From the NCBI GenBank assembly GCA_027923505.1, contig BROI01000022.1, forward strand, positions 248,001 through 312,000: a DNA stretch of 64,000 nucleotides, read 5' to 3'. This stretch comes from Mayamaea pseudoterrestris (Eukaryota; Bacillariophyta; Bacillariophyceae; Sellaphorales; Sellaphoraceae). Position numbers and translations under genes: made by a program. Of this stretch, positions 19,009 through 32,000 are shown one piece after another (positions within the stretch are counted from its first letter, which is position 1; each line of letters opens with the position of its first letter). Under the pieces are notes generated by a model. The model searched no databases. It had not been told where the DNA came from and saw only the letters and a program-made list of their open reading frames with translations.

Positions 19009-19690
19009 TCTCCTCGTCAGTCAATCGTTCGCAGTAGCTGTCCAATCTCGATACCCTGAGATTCGGACAATAAAGTTTTTGCGAAACAATGGACATCGTG
19101 CTTGAAGAACTTGACATGATGGGAAGACAGACGTATGATGCCCACCACGCATCGGACGCATGGAAGGGCAGCAGGCGGAATCAAATGAGAAACCGCCACC
19201 GTACTGTCGAGGATGCTCATTGGCTTATTTATTTCAAATCCATCGAACGAACGACATTCTACATGACTCCTGTACCGTTCGCAAAATGTCAAAGTCGGTG
19301 CACGCATATAGCTAATCAGCCATTGTCAGTCGCTATGCGAGTACCAAGAAGGATCAAACTGCCCTTGTCCAAGAAAACGGACGATGGCTTTGGTGTAACT
19401 CATGCGACGTCAGGTGAGCGGCCAATTACTCGAAGCGACGCACCATGCATATCTGCCTCTTCAACAGCAAAACGTCATGCGGCCACTTGCGGTCATGGGC
19501 CGTGATGCTCACGCGTCGAAACATGCGTGACGATGACCGAGACGACGTTCGTGGAAAGCATGATACCCTACTCATTTAGCTATCATATATACCGAGTGTT
19601 ACGTTTACCAAAGCTTTTACAATCATCAATTTTACTACGGACCTGCTCGCATAGTCGGACACCTCCGGTCCTACCGACAAGACTTATACA
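19009..19690. other. Intergenic interval without recognisable gene
   Basis: It separates the start of the ankyrin gene from the 3' end of the RCC2-like gene. Open frames here are short and unlike known proteins. Confidence 0.45.
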
Positions 19691-21715
19691 TTACTTCAAC
19701 AGACTTTCAACACCCTCAGGCTTGACGACTGGAAGCTGCTTGATGGCTTCCTTGGCCGCCTTGTCGTCCTCTCGTGCGACAAAGAGGGAATGCCCATACC
19801 CACACGCGACTTGCATCATTGGAATGCCACTGAGCGCTTCAACAAAGGCTGGCTTGGAGCTTGATTTTTGGTCTTTCAAACCCAACTCGCCGTACGGACC
19901 TTGTCCCCAAGCCACAGTGTTACCAATATCCGTCGCACACACAACAGACTGAAACCCGCTCGCGCAGTGCGCAATAACATGCTGGTTCGTCGCCAATTGT
20001 TCGATCAGAATAGGTCGCATAGTCGCTTCGCCTACCGATCGATGCTTGCCATTGTAGTAAACGTGCCCATTTGCCGTTTGAATCAAGTTGCAGCTCGCTC
20101 CGGCTGCAACTTTTGCATTCGACGTGTCGCAAGTCATGGGCAGCTGCTGCATTTGACGAGGATAGTATTCATCAACCTGTCGACCATGCCCTAGGCAACC
20201 GTAGTTGCCACAGCCCTGTGATTGATGGAAATATGAAACAGAAAGAGTCAGAAAATCATGTCGTAATCGTGGCAAATTGGCACAACATAAACTCACCCAC
20301 GTAAAGAGACGAGGCTTGTCGTCGGTGCTCTCCGCTTCTAGCGCAATCGTATGATGCTTTCCGCAAGCAATCGACTGGATCCGAACACTAGCTGCATCTG
20401 GCAAAAGCTCCAAGACCACGTTTGGTTGCGAAGACGCAGACGCATTTGGTTGCGGTTGATAGTACCAGTGGTCGGAGCGTCGCGTAAACACTGTAGCATT
20501 AGCAAAGGCCAATTTATTGGCCTGAACAAAATACTCGCCCGTCTCTCCATTGCCAAGTTGACCAAACTCCGAACTTCCAGTCGAGTACACGTAACCGTCA
20601 GTATCAAGCAAGACGGAAAAGTCGTCACCGCACGAAATCATGCGGGGCGTGACGGCGTCCAGAGCAGAATTGTTTTCGTCCACAATAACGCACTTGCGCG
20701 GTCGAGGAACTGTATCTGACGTCGTCTTGACGCCGCACTGCCCCACCTTGTTGGCGCCCATTGCATAGACGGTTCCATCCTGCATTAAGAATAGCGAGTG
20801 CCCCTTGCCTGTTGCCGCTTGCTGCAGAGTCGACGACGCGTTTCCCGAGCCAGGAAGGTCCAATAGCGTCGGCAAGACAACATTTGTCGGCAGATTGGAT
20901 CCAAGCTGGTGCGTCTCGTTGCGTCCCCATCCGTAAATACTTCCATTTTGAGCCAATGCAATGGAGTGGCAGGAATTGCAACCTGTAAAGACGGCAGCAA
21001 TCTTGGTTTGTGGCATGATTTGCGAAGGAATAGCGCAGTGATAAACCTCCAACAGTTTATTCTTGGTTCGACCGACAATGCTCGAGTCCAATGTACCAGC
21101 TTGGATCAAAACTCCGGCCGCGAGCTTGGTTTTTTTCGCCTTGCCGGATGGAGTGGCAATGCTTTGGAGTTGGTAAGCTCGCTTGGACTTGCTGGCGGAG
21201 GCAGAGGCTGCCGCACTGGCATTATTCGTCACTCCCTCCTCGCCAAGAAAGTCGGCCCATGCCGAGGATTCCGCAGCTGCTGCATTCGAATCTTCATCAG
21301 CTTGCTTGGGGCCTCCCCTGGTAGAGCTGCGCGATCCGCTTCCACGATCACCCTTGGCTCGCATCATGTCTTGCACAACGTGCACTTGTAAACCCAGCTG
21401 ATCCGCGAGACGAGTCACGTCCTTTGCTGTTCCGAATCCAGGAGCAACGATTGGATCGTGCTCAAGCACTGGAAAAGCGGAAAGGAGAAACGTATAATGA
21501 GCTAGCGTGTGCGGAGCGAACGAATACGCATGGCAAGTCTCACCTCGAGCAGAACGCCGTTTTGGTTTTGCTTCCTGCCTTTTATCCAGCAACGAATCAA
21601 TCTCGAGCTCTTGTTTAATAGTACTACTACCAATAGTCTTGGTCGGTGTCGAATCGATGCTGTTGCAGCTGACTTTCGAAGATTGCTGCAGCTGCTGCTC
21701 CTTCTTGCTAGACAT
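19691..21715 (-). CDS. RCC2-like beta-propeller protein (two in-frame introns)
   Basis: Exons are complement(21544..21715), complement(20297..21468) and complement(19691..20215), giving 622 residues. The introns are 75 bp (GTGAGA..CCAG) and 81 bp (GTGAGT..CACAG). Neither shifts the frame nor contains a stop, so the unspliced frame is open, but removal of the second restores the typical repeat RLFTWGCGNYGCLGHG. Seven RCC1-type blades are visible, for example SIYGWGRNETHQLG, YVYSTGSSEFGQLGNG and TVAWGQGPYGELGL. The last blades resemble RCC2/TD-60, a regulator of small GTPases and chromosome or cytoskeleton events in animals; that function is inferred only. The start is the first in-frame ATG; the frame further upstream has no ATG. 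The N-terminus is Gln/Ser/Lys-rich. Confidence 0.85.
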   Translation of the reverse strand: MSSKKEQQLQQSSKVSCNSIDSTPTKTIGSSTIKQELEIDSLLDKRQEAKPKRRSARGETCHAYSFAPHTLAHYTFLLSAFPVLEHDPIVAPGFGTAKDVTRLADQLGLQVHVVQDMMRAKGDRGSGSRSSTRGGPKQADEDSNAAAAESSAWADFLGEEGVTNNASAAASASASKSKRAYQLQSIATPSGKAKKTKLAAGVLIQAGTLDSSIVGRTKNKLLEVYHCAIPSQIMPQTKIAAVFTGCNSCHSIALAQNGSIYGWGRNETHQLGSNLPTNVVLPTLLDLPGSGNASSTLQQAATGKGHSLFLMQDGTVYAMGANKVGQCGVKTTSDTVPRPRKCVIVDENNSALDAVTPRMISCGDDFSVLLDTDGYVYSTGSSEFGQLGNGETGEYFVQANKLAFANATVFTRRSDHWYYQPQPNASASSQPNVVLELLPDAASVRIQSIACGKHHTIALEAESTDDKPRLFTWVSLCCANLPRLRHDFLTLSVSYFHQSQGCGNYGCLGHGRQVDEYYPRQMQQLPMTCDTSNAKVAAGASCNLIQTANGHVYYNGKHRSVGEATMRPILIEQLATNQHVIAHCASGFQSVVCATDIGNTVAWGQGPYGELGLKDQKSSSKPAFVEALSGIPMMQVACGYGHSLFVAREDDKAAKEAIKQLPVVKPEGVESLLK

Positions 21716-22136
21716 GCAGGATGAATTGAACCGACCGACTGCTTGACTGAGACTACCGGTTATTACGGAGAGCTGTCTTTCTTGTCCTTCTTCTTCTCTT
21801 TCACGCTTTAGTCGACTGCTTGTACTGCTCGTATCGCTCAAGAATCCAATGGCGTGAGTGTGAGCGAGTTTGGCGTGGCAAGGCGGCGCGCCTTGGTGCG
21901 CGCGAGTGGACGCTCGCAGCGGCAATGGTTGCGACACTCACAAGTTAAGCGCGACTCGGCCACGTCACGGAAATTTCGCCTCCACCATGACGAACAAGTC
22001 AAAACCCAGACTGACTCGAATCTCGAATGACACTCCTCACTCGCAAACGGCTCTGTAAGCATAGTACAGGCGTTATTCACAATCATTGACGGCGAACAAA
22101 GCAACGTCTACGGCACGACTCGTCATTGACCAACGA
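21716..22136. promoter_or_regulatory. Shared upstream region of the RCC2-like and ABC1-kinase genes
   Basis: The genes diverge from this 421-bp gap. It holds a GC-rich palindromic patch (GGCGCGCC, 21884-21891) and no obvious TATA box. Confidence 0.35.
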
Positions 22137-25100
22137 ATGAGGAAACATCATTCTCTGCTCTTGGCGAGTCTTTTCGTCGGACAAGCCATTGGCTTTCGTT
22201 CTTTTGCTGCATTTCCATCCAAAACCACGACAAATCGCCCAACGTTTCAACCAAAAATCAGATTAACTCAACTGCAGTTATCACTAGAAGATAGCTGGGA
22301 GGAAGCTCTCAAGTATATACCAACTGATTCCGTCAATTTGGAGTCCATTTCGCGACGACTCGCCGACACGAGATGGACGACACTCTTTAGCCGCGAATGG
22401 TTCTCTGATGTCTCACTCGCCGCCAAGGAAATGCAGGAACTCTACCTGCTGCTTCCACTCTGGGCAGAAGCTGGAATCATTGCTGCTCCTGTGCTAGCAG
22501 CAATCGGTGCGACACTGTACAAGCTTTCCTTTCCACACGACGACTATCGCAAAAACATGGAACCGTATCCACGAGGAGACTACGACCCAGTTGCAGCCCG
22601 AGCATACTACGCAAGATATCCCAAACTGGTTGCTCAACGTTGCTTGCAGCTATTTCGACTGGCAAACAAATTTATATTTAATATTTTACTGGACAAGTAC
22701 ATTTTGAAGCGCGAAGAAGCCATGATTTTGGTCCGGGCGAATGAATTGCTGGAGCTCATTACGCAGCTCGGACCGACGGCTATCAAAGTTGGGCAAGCTC
22801 TTTCGGTTCGTCCGGACTTGATTCCATCAGAATATGCGTCGGCACTGTCGACATTGCAGGATCAAGTACCTCCGTTCGACGGCCAAGCAGCCAAAGAAAT
22901 TTTGCTTCGCGAACTCGGATCAACTGCGTACGCTCAACTTAAGGGGCTAGGACTGGATGGTGGCGGCGGCAAGTCTAGCAAGGGGCCCATTGCATCCGCG
23001 TCAATCGGGCAAGTGTACAAGGCCAGCTTGGATGGCAAACATGTTGCCGTCAAGGTGCAACGACCAAACGTTTTGGCGGAGATTGCACTTGACTTGTATA
23101 TTGTTCGCGAGATTGGTGCGCCTCTCTATCAAATGTTTACCAATACGGCTTCTGATCTGCAGGGATTGGCGAATGAGTGGGGGCGCGGTTTCATCGCAGA
23201 GCTTGATTATGTGCGAGAAGCAAACAATACTATTCGTTTCAACCAGGGCTTGCGTGAGCGCAATCTTCTAGCCGTCTGCGCGCCGACAGTCCTTACGAAC
23301 TACGTTACGGAGCAGGTTCTTGTCACAGAATGGGTGGATGGCGTGAGGTTGGATCAGTCAGCCGCCGAGGATATTCCAAGATTGTGCAGCGTTGCCCTGA
23401 ACGCTTACTTGGTCATGCTACTCGAGGTACGTCGCGTGCCTTATCGACAAACGGCAGACGATCCGTTTACTGACGCGGCATCAATCTCACTCACTTTTCT
23501 GTTTTCTCCCTGCAGTTAAGGAGTCTGCATTGCGACCCACATCCAGGTGGGTGACTGGTACCTTCTGACTTTTTCTTGTTCGACTAAATCAATTCTTGCT
23601 CACGACGAAGTCTTCGTTTCCAGGAAATCTGTTGCGCACAACTGATGGTCGGCTATGTATTCTTGACCATGGCATGACGCTGGATATTGACCCCAACCTC
23701 CAGTATTCTTTACTGGAGTTTGTTGCGCACTTGACATCCAACAATTATCAGCAGCTACCCGAAGATTTGGTCGCTCTCGACTTTTTAAAGGCAGATAAGC
23801 TAGACTTTATTCGCCGTAGTGGCGCCTTGGAACCGTTCAAATATGTGTTGAAACAAGCGGGCCAGGGAGGCGGTGCCAAGGGCGTGCGTGAGCGCATTTT
23901 CCAAGACTATCGCGCAAAGTATGGCATCGACGCCACCGAGGATGAGCTCCGAGTAGAAATGAGGAAGGAAATGAAGGTATGCTTGGTTTCTGGGTTTGCC
24001 TCGCAAATAGCGCCTGCATGTTATATCCCGGTCGACCGTATTCCTACCCATTTTTTCTGTTGTCTTCACAGCAACAAATGGCAGATATTGTGGAGCGAGA
24101 AAGTGTAGCGACTGGGATCACATTGGAAGTGGAAGAGCTTCAAAGGCGGAATCAAGATGCGTTTAGAATTCCTGAGTGGTTTCTATACACGTAAGTGGGT
24201 AATACACGCTGCTTTATTTCGGCAGGAGTTGCGTCGCTCTATTCACATTCTCAATCAATTTTACTCAAAACTCAGATCACAAGCATTTCTCACGCTTGAA
24301 GGAGTGAGCTTGCAAGCAGATCCAAACTACAGCATCATTAAGAGTTGCTTCCCCTACATTGCCAAGCGGCTCGTCGGCGACAATGATCCTAGGGCCCGCA
24401 AAGCTCTCCGCGAGTTGCTGTATGGAGCTACGAATGCATTGGACATAAATCGCCTCACAGATCTTGCAGATGGCTTTTCGTCGTATACAACCACAACCAA
24501 AACCATCAACGAGCAAGCAGGTACAAAGCTTGATGAAATCAAATCGACGAGTGGCGAAATCGAGATGATATCAAAGGACCGCCAGCGGAAGACAAAGATG
24601 TTGGAAGCCGAAGCAGCTATTACGCTTGCCAAGGACACAGCCGATATTTTGCTAAAGCCCAATGACAATCTCATTCAAAGCGTGCTTATTGAGGAAGGTG
24701 TCTTGGCTGCGTCTGCCAATGTGAAAGATTCTATTCGACGGACCATGGTCACTGGCCCACGCAACCTTCGTGACTCGCTGCCTATGAATATTGGTTCCAT
24801 GCTTCCTCCACTACCGTTTGAGTTGCAGTTAGATCCATTTCTTGTCAAGACTGCACAAGAAGTGAAGGCTCAAGCGCTGACGGAAAGGCTTATGACTGTT
24901 ACAAGTCGACAGCTTCCAAATGCGGATCCAGAGTCGGCGGAAAACGCTCGCAAGGCCCTGCTAGACAGTTTGAAAAACCTTGACGCTGAACAGGCCGCGC
25001 TAATCTTGAAGGAAATTCGCGAAAATGTCCCTAAATTTTATCCCCTCTTCGGTCTGGTTGGAAGCAAGTTTGCTGCAAAGATGCTTCAAACTTTCAGCCA

Positions 25101-25221
25101 TAATATTGACACTACTTTGGATGAGCTTGCTCATTCCAATGCAAAACCCAATCGGTTATTATCAGCCGCTGCTAAACAACTCTCTGTGGTGGCACAAAGT
25201 GGAGCATCAACACTATCATAA
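22137..25221 (+). CDS. Plastid-targeted ABC1/UbiB atypical kinase (five exons)
   Basis: Exons are 22137-23426, 23516-23546, 23634 minus 10 = 23624-23976, 24072-24190 and 24276-25221, giving 912 residues; introns are 89, 77, 95 and 85 bp. The 31-bp second exon encodes LRSLHCDPHPG. The family phosphorylates or regulates partners in quinone and isoprenoid metabolism; plastid members associate with plastoglobules. Visible motifs are AIKVGQALSVRPDLIP (KxGQ), SASIGQVYKA (Ala-rich loop), VAVKVQRP (lysine), HCDPHPGN and DHG in ILDHGMT in place of DFG. LYTSQAFLTLEGVSLQ, formed by the last splice, resembles plant ABC1K1/K3. The first ATG gives a signal peptide ending AIG before Phe20 (FRSFAAF), an ASAFAP-type plastid leader. 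The frame extends 17 codons upstream without an ATG. Confidence 0.9.
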
Positions 25222-25479
25222 TATGCTGCAAGTTTTGTTTTTAAAAAATGGACGAGCTTAATCATCATGTCTGTACTTTGTAAGATAGGTTGCCAGAGCT
25301 ACTGACGGTACCTGTCATCTAGAATGCCAGATCAGGCTTGGTAAGATGTCAATTCTGCAGCATCCTTTTGTAGTGAGTCATCATTAGGGAGCCAAAGAAG
25401 GATCTCCATGACAATTGTAAATTTAAGCGGAATGCATCATGCTATACCTAGTCACACAACGTAAGGAACATGGGTAAGC
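25222..25479. other. 3' flank of the kinase gene leading into satellite DNA
   Basis: The interval has no gene. Satellite-like words begin near 25460 (ACATGGGTAAGCATGG), so the array boundary is gradual. Confidence 0.5.
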
Positions 25480-26020
25480 ATGGAAATGGTCTGCAGGCTG
25501 GGTGTGGCCAACACCCCAAATTATGGAATCATACCACTACAATGCCCCGTGCCCTGGCCACCCAACAACCCAATGAGTCAGGCAAAACATGTCCAGGGTG
25601 TGCCATTGACATGAGGATGGTCTGAAATGGTGCACAACAGACTGCCGAAAGGCCTACACCATGGAATGGTCTGCAGGCTGGGGGTGGCCAACACCCCAAA
25701 TTATGGAATCATACCACTACAATGCCCCGTGCCCTGGCCACCCAACAACCCAATGAGTCAGGCAAAACATGTCCAGGGTGTGCCATTGACATGAGGATGG
25801 TCTGAAATGGTGCAAAACGGACTGCCTGGAGGCCTACACCATGGAATGGTCTGCAGGCTGGGTGTGGCCAACACCCCAAATTATGGAATCATACCACTAC
25901 AATGCTCTGTGCCCTGGCCACCCAACAACCCAATGAGTCAGGCAAAAGATGTCCAGGGTGTGCCATTGTCATGAGGATGGTCTGAAATGGTGCAAAATGG
26001 ACTGCCTGGATGCCTACACC
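25480..26020. repeat. Satellite, 180-bp diverged subfamily (three units)
   Basis: CTGCAGGCTG recurs at 25491, 25671 and 25851, exactly 180 bp apart, and the units are nearly identical. They share GTGCCCTGGCCACCCAACAA and GTCCAGGGTGTGCCATTGAC with the 181-bp family that follows, but carry their own word AAATTATGGAATCATACCAC. The switch to the main family occurs near 26010-26020. Confidence 0.93.
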
Positions 26021-29000
26021 ATGGGTACGGCCTCCACGGTGGGTATGGCCAACACCACAAGTTGCAGATTCTCCCCTGTCAAACGCCCCATGCCCTGACC
26101 ACCCAGATACCCAATGAGTCAGGCAAAACATGTCCAGGGTATGCCATTGACAGGTGAAGAAACTCAAATGGTGCAAAAAGGACTGCCTGGAGGCTGACAC
26201 CATGGGTACGGCCTCCACTGTGGGTATGGCCAACACCACAAGTTGCAGATTCTTCCCTGTCAAACGCCCCATGCCCTGGCCACCCAAAAACCCAATGAGT
26301 CAGGCAAAACATGTCCAGGGTATGCCATTGACAGGTGCAGAGTCTCAAATGGTGCAAAACGGACTGCCTGGAGGCTGACACCATGGGTACGGCCTCCACT
26401 GTGGGTATGGCCAACACCACAAGTTGTCGATTCTGACCTGTCAAACGCCCCATGCCCTGGCCACCCAAATACCCAATGTGTCAGGCAAAACATGTCCAGG
26501 GTATGCCATTGACAGGTGCAGAGTCTCAAATGGTGCAAAAAGGACTGCCTGGAGGCTGAAAACATGGGTACGGCCCTCCACTGTGGGTATGGCCAACACC
26601 ACAAGTTGTCGATTCTGACCTGTCAAACGCCCCATGCCCTGGCCACCCAAATATCCAATGAGTCAGGCAAAACTTGTCCAGGGTATGCCATTGACAGGTG
26701 CAGAGTCTCAAATGGTGCAAAAAGGACTGCCTGGAGGCTGACACCATGGGTACGGCCTCCACTGTGGGTATGGCCAACACCACAAGTTGCAGATTCTTCC
26801 CTGTCAAACGCTCATGCCCTGGCCACCCAAATACCCAATGAGTCAGGCAAAACATGTCCAGGGTATGCCATTGACAGGTGCAGAGTCTCAAATGGTGCAA
26901 AAAGGACTGCCGGGAGGCTGACACAATGGGTACGGCCTCCACTGTGGGTATGGCCAACACCACAAGTTGTCGATTCTTACCTGTCAAACGCCCCATGCCC
27001 TGGCCACCCAAATACCCAATAACGCAGGCCAAACGTGTCCAGGTTATGTCATTGACAGGTGCAGAGTCTCAAATGGTGCAAAAAGGACTGCCTGGAGGCT
27101 GACACCATGGGTACGGCCTCCACTGTGGGTATGGGCAACACCACAAGTTGCAGATTCTTCCCTGTCCAACGCCCCATGCCCTGGCCACCCAAATACCCAA
27201 TGAGTCAGGCAAAACATGTCCAGGGTATGCCATTGACAGGTGCAGAGTCTCAAATGGTGCAAAAAGGACTGCCTGGAGGCTGACACCATGGGTACGGCCT
27301 CCACTGTGGGTATGGCCAACACCACAAGTTGTCGATTCTGACCTGTCAAACGCCCCATGCCCTGGCCACCCAAATACCCAATGTGTCAGGCAAAACATGT
27401 CCAGGGTATGCCATTGACAGGTGCAGAGTCTCAAATGGTGCAAAAAGGACTGCCTGGAGGCTGAAAACATGGGTACGGCCTCCACTGTGGGTATGGCCAA
27501 CACCACAAGTTGTCGATTCTGACCTGTCAAACGCCCCATGCCCTGGCCACCCAAATACCCAATGAGTCAGGCAAAACTTGTCCAGGGTATGCCATTGACA
27601 GGTGCAGAGTCTCAAATGGTGCAAAAAGGACTGCCTGGAGGCTGACACCATGGGTACGGCCTCCACTGTGGGTATGGCCAACACCACAAGTTGCAGATTC
27701 TTCCCTGTCAAACGTCCCATGCCCTGGCCACCCAAATATCCCATGAGTCAGGCAAAACTTGTCCAGGGTATGCCATTGACAGGTGCATAGTCTCAAATGG
27801 TGCAAAAAGGACTGCCGGGAGGCTGACACAATGGGTACGGCCTCCACTGTGGGTATGGCCAACACCACAAGTTGTCGATTCTGACCTGTCAAACGCCCCA
27901 TGCCCTGGCCACCCAAATACCCAATAATGCAGGCCAAACATGTCCAGGGTATGCCATTGACAGGTGCAGAGTCTCAAATGGTGCAAAAAGGACTGCCTGG
28001 AGGCTGACACCATGGGTACGGCCTCCACAGTGGGTATGGCCAACACCACAAGTTGTCGATTCTGACCTGTCAAACGCCCCATGCCCTGGCCACCCAAATA
28101 CCCAATGAGTCAGGCAAAACATGTCCAGGGTATGCCATTGACAGGTGCAGAGTCTCAAATGGTGCAAAAAGGACTGCCTGGAGGCTGACACCATGGGTAC
28201 GGCCTCCACTGTGGGTATGGCCAACACCACAAGTTGCAGATTCTTCCCTGTCAAACGCCCCATGCCCTGGCCACCCAAATACCCAATGTGTCAGGCAAAA
28301 CATGTCCAGGGTATGCCATTGACAGGTGCAGAGTCTCAAATGGTGCAAAAAGGACTGCCTGGAGGCTGACACCATGGGTACGGCCTCCACGGTGGGTATG
28401 GCCAACACCACAAGTTGCAGATTCTTCCCTGTCAAACGCCCCATGCCCTGGCCACCCAAATATCCAATGAGTCAGGCCAAACATGTCCAGGGTATGCCAT
28501 TGACAGGTGCAGAGTCTCAAATGGTGCAAAAAGGACTGCCTGGAGGCTGACACCATGGGTACGGCCTCCACGGTGGGTATGGCCAACACCACAAGTTGTC
28601 GATTCTGACCTGTCAAACGCCCCATGCCCTGGCCACCCAAATACCCAATGAGTCAGGCCAAACATGTCCAGGGTATGCCATTGACAGGTGCAGAGTCTCA
28701 AATGGTGCAAAAAGGACTGCCTGGAGGCTGACACCATGGGTACGGCTTCCACGGTGGCCGTCCAACACCACAAGTTGTCGATTCTGACCTGTCAAACGCC
28801 CCATGCCCTGGCCACCCAAATACCCAATGAGTCAGGCCAAACATGTCCAGGGTATGGCATTGACAGGTGCAGAGTGCAAAAAGGACTGCCTGGAGGCTGA
28901 CACCATGGGTACGGCCTCCACGGTGGGTATGGCCAACACCACAAGTTGTCAATTCTGACCTGTCAAACGCCCCATGCCCTGGCCACCCAAATACCCGATG

Positions 29001-32000
29001 AGTCAGGCAAAACATGTCCAGGGTATGCCATTGACAGGTGCAGAGTCTCAAATGGTGCAAAAAGGACTGCCTGGAGGCTGACACCATGGGTACGGCCGTG
29101 GTCGTGCCTTTAACGGGTATGTGGGCCCAACACCACAAGTTGTCGATTCTGACCTGTCAAACGCCCCATGCCCTGGCCACCCAAATACCCAATGAGTCAG
29201 GCCAAACATGTCCAGGGTATGCCATTGACAGGTGCAGAGTCTCAAATGGTGCAAAAAGGACTGCCTGGAGGCTGAAAACATGGGTACGGCCTCCACGGTG
29301 GGTATGGCCAACACCACAAGTTGTCAATTCTGACCTGTCAAACGCCCCATGCCCTGGCCACCCAAATACCTGATGTGTCAGGCAAAACATGTCCAGGGTA
29401 TGCCATTGACAGGTGCAGAGTCTCAAATGGTGCAAAAAGGACTGTCTGGAGGCTGACACCATGGGTATGGCCTCCATGGTGGGTATGGCCAACACCACAA
29501 GTTGTCAATTCTGACCTGTCAAACGCCCCATGCCCTGGCCACCCAAATACCCAATGAGTCAGGCCAAACATGTCAAGGGTTAGTTATTGACAGGTGCAGA
29601 GTGCAAAAAGGACTGCCTGGAGGCTGACACCTTGGGTTCGGCCTCCACGGTGGGTATGGCCAACACCACAAGTTGTCAATTCTGACCTGTCAAACGCCCC
29701 ATGCCCTGGCCACCCAAATACCCGATGTGTCAGGCAAAACATGTCCAGGGTATGCCATTGACAGGTGCAGAGTCTCAAATGGTGCAAAAAGGACTGTCTG
29801 GAGGCTGACACCATGGGTATGGCCTCCACGGTGGGTATGGCCAACACCACAAGTTGTCAATTCTGACCTGTCAAACGCCCCATGCTCTGGCCACCCAAAT
29901 ACCCAATGAGCGGGTATGCCATTGACAGGTGCAGAGTCTCAAATGGTGCAAAAAGGACTGCCTGGAGGCTGACACCATGGGTATGGCCTCCACGGTGGGT
30001 ATGGCCAACACCACAAGTTGCAGATTCTGAACCTGTCAAACGCCCCATGCCCTGGCCACCCAAATACCCAATGAGTCAGGCCAAACATGTCCAGGGTATG
30101 CCATTGACAGGTGCAGAGTCTCAAATGGTGCAAAAAGGACTGCCTGGAGGCTGAAAACATGGGTACGGCCTCCACGGTGGGTATGGCCAACACCACAAGT
30201 TGTCAATTCTGACCTGTCAAACGCCCCATGCCCTGGCCACCCAAATACCCAGGCAAAACATGTCCAGGGTATGCCATTGACAGGTGCAGAGTCTCAAATG
30301 GTGCAAAAAGGACTGCCTGGAGGCTGACACCATGGGTAGGCGTCTGGATGGCCAACACCACAGGCAATTCTGACCTGTCAAACGCCCCATGCCCTGGCCA
30401 CCCAAATACCCAATGAGTCAGGCAAAACATGTCAGAGGGTATTTGCCATTGACAGGTTGCAGAGTCTCAAATGGTGCAAAAGGACTGTCTGGAGGCTGAC
30501 ACCATGGGTAAGGCCTCCATGGGTGGGTATGGCGCAACACCACGTTGGCTTCTTCCGGACCTGTCAAATGCCCCATGCCCTGGCCAACAAATACCCAATG
30601 AGGTCAGGCAAAACATGTCCAAGGAAGCCATTGACAGGTGCAGAGTCTCAAATGGTAAAGGACTGCTCTGGAGGCTGACACTATGGGGACGGTCCCTCCA
30701 CGGTGGGTATGGCCAACACCACAAGCTGTCGATTCTGACCTGTCAAACGCCCCATGCCCGGCCACCCAAATACCCAATGAGTCAGGCAAACATGTCCAGG
30801 GATGCCATTGACAGGTGCGTCTCAAATGGTGCAAAGGACTGCCTGAGGCTGACACTCATGGGTACGGCCTCCACGGTGGCATGGCCAACACAACATGTTG
30901 TCGATTCTGACCTGTCAAACGCCCCATGCCCTGGCCACCCAAATACCCAATGAGTCAGGCAAAACATTTCCAGGGTATGCCATTGACAGGTGCAGAGTCT
31001 CAAATGGTGCAAAAGGACTGCCTGGAGGCTGACACCATGGCATGGCAGGTGGCCAACACCACAAGTTGTCGATTCTGACCTGTCAAATGCCCCATGCCCT
31101 GGCCACCCAAATACCCAATGAGTCAGGCCAAACATGTCAAGGGTAAGCCATTGACAGGTGCAGAGTCTCAAATGGTGCGACTGCCTGGAGGCTGTGACTA
31201 CAAATGGCCTCCACGGTGGAAATGGCTAACACCACAATTTGTAGAACCTGTCAAACGCCCCATGCCCTGGCCACAAATACCCAATAATTCAGGCCAAACA
31301 TGTCCAGGTATGCCATTGACAGGCAGAGTCTCAACAAAAAGGACTGCCTGGAGCTGACACCATGGGTACGGCCTCCACGGGGTATGGCCAACACCACAAG
31401 TTCGCATGCCCTGGCCACCCAACACCTGATGAGTCAGGCAAAAACATGTCCATCGATGCCACTGACAGGTAAGTCTCCAAATGGTGCAAAAGGATGCCTG
31501 GAGGTGAAACGGCCTCCACGGTGGGTACATGGCCAACACCACAAGCTGTCGATTCTGACCTGTCAAACGCCCCATGCCCTGGCCCCCCAAATACCCAATG
31601 AGTCAGGCAATAACACGTCCAGGGTATGCCAATGACAGGTGCAGACAAATGGGGCAAAGGATCGGCCTAGGCTGACACACCATTGGTACGGGGCATCCAG
31701 GGGGGGGGTATGGCCAACACCACAAGTTGTCAATTCTGACCTGTCAAACGCCCCATGCCTTGGCGACCCAAATACCCAATGAGTCAACCCAAACATGTCA
31801 AGGGTATGCCTTTGACAGGTGCAGAGTCTCAAATGGTGCAAAAAGGACTGCCTGGAGGCTGACACCATGGGTACGGCCTCCACGGTGGGTATGGCCAACA
31901 CCACAAGCTGTCGATTCTTACCTGTCAAACGCCCCCATGCCCCTGACCACCCAAATACCCAATGAGTCAGGCCAACATGTCCAGGGTATGCCAGACAGGT

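Noticed and set aside
21716-21937. N-terminal extension of the RCC2-like protein
   Set aside because: The frame is open but its first codon there is not ATG; the first in-frame ATG is at 21715.
24191-24225. A 35-bp intron in the ABC1-kinase gene ending at the first AG
   Set aside because: It shifts the frame away from the conserved sequence. Using the AG at 24274-24275 (85 bp) restores LYTSQAFLTLEGVSLQ.
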